A DNA stretch of 64,000 nt from assembly GCA_000708835.1 (NCBI GenBank), contig DF237001.1, forward strand, positions 83,967 to 147,966, written 5' to 3'. The number at the start of each line of letters is the position of its first letter. Within the stretch, counting starts at the first letter, position 1. Below are positions 59,193-64,000 of the stretch, in pieces. Under the pieces are notes generated by a model. It had not been told where the DNA came from, made no database searches, and saw nothing but the letters and a program-made list of their open reading frames with translations. The position numbers and the translations under genes were made by a program. The stretch comes from Klebsormidium nitens (lineage: Eukaryota; Streptophyta; Klebsormidiophyceae; Klebsormidiales; Klebsormidiaceae).

Positions 59193-59808
59193 TGTTTTAG
59201 ACTACGTCCCCCAGATGTGACAAGTTGAACTGCACGCTCTTGATAAGTTCGTTAAAGCGAGTAGACTTTTATGGTCAAGGAGCTAAGCTTAGCCGAGCCC
59301 GAAGATAGAAGACATTTGTGTTGCTTTGCTCCTTGACAGTGGGCCTCAGAACTTAGAACTGGGAGAACAAGCGCCTTCCTTCCTAGACTTCAGCCTCAGG
59401 CAAAGTTGGAATATGGTACACAGCTCACAATAAGATGACTACGTAGTTCTGACGTTACGACGAAACCTTTGGTTAGCAGCTGAGCGTTGGTTCCTAACCG
59501 GGAGTTCTCCATGGGCAGCAGATGACGAGAGACATGCAGTTAGGTTACTTATGTATGCATGTAACGCTGCGGCAGGTTTACATATTTAGAATCAAGGTTA
59601 AACTTGCATCAAGAATCAAGATCCTTCATGCTCGATCAGACTATCCTTCAAGTTCCACGTTTGATTTAGGTGTACCACTTTCTTGTTGATGGTGGCAGGC
59701 CCTCAAATTTTGGTACTCTGCTGACTTCCCTACCTAGCAGCTTTGGGATTACTACTACCAGCATTCGTGGATTGGTGGTGTTTTTAGCGAGCACGCCCCA
59801 AGGATTCC
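59193..59808. other. Divergent intergenic region between DUF1995 and NFACT genes
   Basis: About 600 bases between start codons; it should hold both promoters. No repeat or gene is seen. Confidence 0.4.
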
Positions 59809-62800
59809 ATGATGCGCATCGTCAAGAGGATGCAGGTGCAGAGAGCACACCACCTTGTCAGCAAACACGTTTTAGCTTCAGAATCCTTGCCGGCAGCCAA
59901 GCGCTTCTATCAGCAATGGTTCATTCGGACCCGCAGTCAATCAACTCTCCAAGGCAGTGCACATCTGACCAATGCGTGTCGGCAAGCGCACTCATCAGCA
60001 AGTCTGAGAAGTGAGCGGTGTATGAAACATGGGTTGAAGCATCTACGCTCAGTATCATCCATCTGCAATGGACTCCAGCCCTTGCGAGCAACAGGTCACC
60101 AGCATTTTCAAAGGGACTTGCACTCCAGCACTTTACGAAACGGGGGAGATGACGGATCTCACAAGGGGGTTATCCGAGGCAGTTCATTGCAGCCGGTTGA
60201 CTATACGACGCTAGCGGCATCGTGTTTTGAGCTGGAGACGGAGTGGCTGCCATCGAAAGTGGAGCGAATCACGCAGACGGACAAGCACACGGTGGCGATT
60301 GGGCTGAGGACTCTGGAGCAGAACGGTGAGGAGTTTTGAAGTTGAGGGGGAAGTGCTATGTTGCGTTGGGAGAAGGGCGCCAGGGGCAGAGAAAGTGATG
60401 GGAACTGGAGCATTGAATGAGCTCAGAATGGTGGCGCTAAGTAGGAGTGCCACTTTATGTTGAGTGAAGGGTGCCAGGGGCAGAAAGTACGGGGAGCTGG
60501 ACTGTTGGACGAGTCAGAGTCTTCACATTCAGGGGACTTCAGGGAAATCTGTTGTGTGTGTTGGTACACGACTGGCATAGGTTCGTGTAAATTTTTTGAG
60601 TTGGCCTGTGAAAATGGCAGGGAAGTGGTTTTGAAAGGGGCAGAAGAAACTAACCTGGACACAGCAAAGAGACTTGCAAGTGTTTTGGGAGTTGCAATCT
60701 TGTACACCACCCCTGCATCGCATGGTTCTCAACCTGGACTGCAACCGGCTTTTGGTGCCCTTACTGCTCCATCTGCGACTTGCGCATCAGTGCATGGATT
60801 AAACTCTTATTCTCTGCTGTCTTAGGTCAGGCAATTCATTGCACCAAGGAGTGTATATTCCTCGTCCTTGATCGAAAACGAGTTGCGGTGTCAATCGCCT
60901 CTAGCAAGCTCGCACATAGGTCGCAAAGGTGATTGACTGGCCCCAAGCTTCGAAATCACAATTGCTAATCACCATCCTTCATCCGTTTTTGAGGAACAGA
61001 TATCATCATCTCAACCGAAATCATGTCTGACCCAGGGTGGCTCTACCTGTGCTGGCACCCCGTGGCCGCTCGCCTTTGCACTGGCGGCGCGCCACCTGTT
61101 TCTCCATCAGCAGACGGCTTTTCCTTCGGGGAGCAGTTAAGACAAACCCTGCGGGGGTTAGCGCTCCTGGAAGTGGGTTTGCCTGAGAAATGGGAGCGGG
61201 TGGCACGCCTCAGGTTTGGGGTGCGTCCGGGGGATCCCCCTGTGAAGGACCTGTATGTGGAGGTTATGGGGCGATGTAAGTAGTCTCTCGTTGGTATTTT
61301 CTCGAATCAAGATCCGTCGCGTTGAGTTGGAGGAGTTATGTCAGGGTGAAGGACCTTTATGTAGGTCATGCAGGAGAAGTCAATGGTCTCTCCTTGATTA
61401 GGGGGTTCAAAGATGGGTTTAGGGGCCGGTTGAGGACCTGTGTGCGGAGTCCTGAACTGACGCAAGGAGTCTCACTGTGAGGGTCTGTCCTTAATTCATC
61501 GTGTGGTTAGACCAGAACCAAGGACCCTCACGCAAAGTAGAAGGCTTCATTTCATGCAAGGAGTCAGGCTGACTATACGGAAGGGCGGAGAACGTGGACA
61601 TCCGACTTTACATAAGAGACCCCTCCTAGGTATAACCCACTAGGATCGATGGTCTGGGTTGACCGGAAGCACTGCTTCTGACCGTCGATTGGAGGGGGTA
61701 ATAAGGGAAAGGGGGTCCCTACGGAGTCCGCCGGGAGTCCCTGTCTGCCCTTTTTCCGTCTTGACAGAACCCGTGGAAGGAGAACGTGGACTACAGTTTC
61801 CATTTTGGACCCCCACACCGCTGAGTACTCTGTGCGCGCGCAACTCTGAGGATTAGTTACATTCTCTGTTACCGGTCGAATCTGTCGGCTACCGGCGACA
61901 CGGTAGTACGCATGCTGACTACGCGACCCCTTGGTGTACATTTGACTGGCCGGTCGACCCACATCAGGTGTACAAGGTTACGTTAATCGGTACGGTTACG
62001 CTTGAATCTACACGACCTGAGGCTGCTCGCGCGCAGGGTACCAAGCGGTATGGGGGTCTAAAATGGAAACTGCAGTCCACGTTCTCCTTCCACGGGTTCT
62101 GACAGCTCATCTCAATATGGTTCCGGCAGTCAAACTAGGTTCATTCCAGAAGAGGAGACCAGCGGTTGTCCCAAACATATGGAATGCTGCATGTATCAAT
62201 CGTGAAAGTGCGGGGAAAACTCGAGAGGGCTTTTTTGAATACTGGAACCAAAGTGCGAAACCCCTTTTGCAGACAGTAACGTCGTGCTCACATCCCCCCA
62301 GGGAGAGGTCATTGCCTGCGCTTATCAGGTATGCTTCGTCGCCCCACTTAGCATGTTTTCTTGACGTCTTCGTGTCATCTCACCTTGTGGCGCAAACTTG
62401 AGTCGCTCATCACCCATATGCAACGCAAATCTGCTTAGCCGGCGATCTGGTGCCGCTGTGGTTTTCCTCGGGGCCCGTTGCAGAGCATAACAAGCTTTTC
62501 TTCAATCCGAGAAAGTCGGCTTCGATAATCGATCATTTGCTTGTAGACATGCAACCAAAGTGAGCATTACATTGACAGTCACACGTCCGCACCAGAGTCG
62601 TGAGGGACACAGTTCCCCGCATGACCCTCTCCCAATTTGAACCATCTCAAGCGACCAACTCAACCTTGTCGGAACTCTCCCGTGTTTCTACGAGTAACCC
62701 CTCGACGCCCCTCGTTAACCTGCCTCAAACCAACCACCAACCAGCGTCGTTTCCCCACAGGTTGGTTCCAAGATGTCCAGTCTTCGCACCCTCCAGACTG

Positions 62801-64000
62801 GCAGCCAGTACGTGCTCCCACCCCCAGCGTCAGGGTTAAGTCCAACCGACGTCCAAACCCTGGACGATTGGGCGGACGTTCTGGTTCGCGTGGACCAACC
62901 AACCGCCAGTAAAAGCCTCGTGAGCTTTCAGATGGTCTCCGATTTCATTTGTGGACTAGGGCTCTTTGGTAAAAAGGCTGCTCTCAACTAAGTGCATATC
63001 GAGTGTCGACTTCTTAGATCCTGATCAAGGTTTGGCCCTACCTAAGGACCAGCACGTTTTGCGATGGCGGAGTCTGACACCTGGGTCGAAAGCTCTGAGT
63101 TAACGCGGGATCATGCGTGTCAGGGAAACAATGCTTTTTGTTGGTGATTACTTGGATCAGTGGGAGGAAAACCTAGCTTCGTCAGCAACTCGACTCCTTC
63201 CAGGAAAGCCAGCGGCATGTCCAAGTTCAATGTTAAACGCAACAGGGCCATGTTTCTTACTCCGTTTTGTGTCGCTGACACGAGACAGGGGGATCGCACC
63301 AGGAAAGGTCGGTTCTTTCAACCCCGGTTTTACACGAGTCGCGCACATGCGGTGGAAATAGGCGCCGAGAACGAAACGCTTCCGTTAATCCGCAGGTGCG
63401 CGCTTTTCGAGGCGTGAGTCCTACGCTGGCCGCGGAGCTTGTGAGCAAAGCCGGCGTCGATCCAAATAAGGTGGGCACCGGATTCCGGGCGCATCGATTC
63501 CTCTTTTCCCTGAATTTCGACGCGCCGCTCTAACTTCAATCCCAAGTTTTGGACGACTCTTTTTAACTTATCGAGCATAAGACACGTGTCTTGTTGCCTC
63601 GCATTTGTCTAGCACAGCGTTTCTGCCATCTCGGGACAAAAAGGGCACTCCGACGAGCCCGCCGGCGCCTCATATTCTGACGACGTGTGTGAAGCAACCA
63701 TCCGAATGAGAGCTCTTGACTCAGAGTTTCTGCGCACGTCCATTGGCTGTTGCTTCGGCTCTTAGTTCTACTGAGTCCCAGAGCTCAGGCGCTCGATTCT
63801 CACAAGGAGGACATTATTGTGCAAATCTGCTCTGCTACGCTCAGGTTAATCCCGGTCCACAGCCTTGGTACAAACGCTGGTCATCTCCTTATGCTGCAGC
63901 CTTTCTGTGACCTGACCTCGGAAGATCGGTCGCGCTTTTTCGACGCGTGGAAGGATTGGTTGGAGCGACTCGAGGGCCGGCGGTTTCGGCCTGGCATCGA
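59809..64000 (+). CDS. NFACT family protein, RqcH/Rqc2-like (3' end cut by window edge)
   Basis: Six exons in the window: 59809-60325, 61036-61275, 62273-62328, 62761-62919, 63396-63470 and 63900 to the window end. All introns are GT-AG with matching phases. The first ~130 residues are Arg/Ser-rich and look like an organelle presequence. The NFACT-N domain follows: YTTLAASCFELETEWLPSKV, GWLYLCWHPVAARLC, DLYVEVMGRYSNVVLTSPQG and FRGVSPTLAAELVSKAGVDP. Family members bind stalled large ribosomal subunits and direct C-terminal tailing of nascent chains; the bacterial-type relative in organelles is the likely match. The NFACT-R part lies outside the window. Exon 3 is only 56 bases. Two adjacent ATGs (59809, 59812) could start translation. 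Confidence 0.85.
61585..61750. mobile_element. Palindromic (foldback) MITE, copy 2
   Basis: Related to the element at 54603-54753: both contain TAGGATCGAYGGTCTG and GAAAGGGGGTCCC..GGGAGTCCCTGT in the same order. It lies in intron 2 of the NFACT gene. The left end is GGCGGAGAACGTGGACATCC. Confidence 0.7.
61762..62104. mobile_element. 343-bp segment with 58-bp terminal inverted repeats
   Basis: The first 58 bases (TTGACAGAACCCGTGGAAGG...) recur inverted at 62047-62104 with about three to four mismatches. It adjoins the foldback MITE and shares GGAGAACGTGGAC with it, so the two may be parts of one composite insertion. No target duplication was found. Confidence 0.72.

Overview
This window is nuclear DNA of a plant-lineage eukaryote, most likely a streptophyte green alga (a Klebsormidium-like alga would fit, but this is inference). 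The support is multi-exon genes with GT-AG introns of about 300-1900 bp, plastid-type transit peptides, and protein families of the green lineage: a DUF1995 protein of the LPA3 type, a BAH + TFIIS protein of the AIPP3/BDT1 type, a plant RNA-pseudouridine-synthase-6-like enzyme and a DUF3754 protein. No bacterial operon, CRISPR array, rRNA or convincing tRNA was seen.

I reconstructed eleven genes by joining exons whose splice sites, phases and protein homology agree. From left to right: F-box protein (-, cut by the left edge); RluA-type pseudouridine synthase (+, 6 exons); double-GNAT acetyltransferase (-, 6 exons); DUF3754 protein (-, 14 exons); BAH-TFIIS-zinc finger protein (+, 10 exons); splicing factor SF3B6/p14 (-, 5 exons); DUF1853 protein greatly enlarged by low-complexity inserts (+, 5 exons); DJ-1/PfpI protein (-, 6 exons); tyrosinase (+, 13 exons, with a frameshift and an in-frame stop); DUF1995 protein (-, 9 exons); NFACT/RqcH-like protein (+, at least 6 exons, cut by the right edge). 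Orientation mostly alternates, so most spacers are divergent promoters or convergent 3' regions. The genes do not form a pathway; they are ordinary nuclear neighbours.

The most unusual feature lies in the introns. In three unrelated genes, one exon is accompanied by decayed tandem copies of its own edge, each including the splice site: exon 4 of the pseudouridine synthase (5' edge, three copies), exon 5 of the GNAT gene (5' edge three copies, 3' edge five copies) and exon 7 of the BAH-TFIIS gene (5' edge three copies, 3' edge about four). Separately, two ~187-bp terminal-inverted-repeat elements in tyrosinase introns carry perfect 9-bp target duplications (Mutator-like) that coincide with a 3' splice site in one case and a 5' splice site in the other. 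A second palindromic MITE family has one copy in a DUF1995-gene intron and one in an NFACT-gene intron. Together these suggest that splice junctions in this genome are repeatedly duplicated or targeted, with the splice site surviving.
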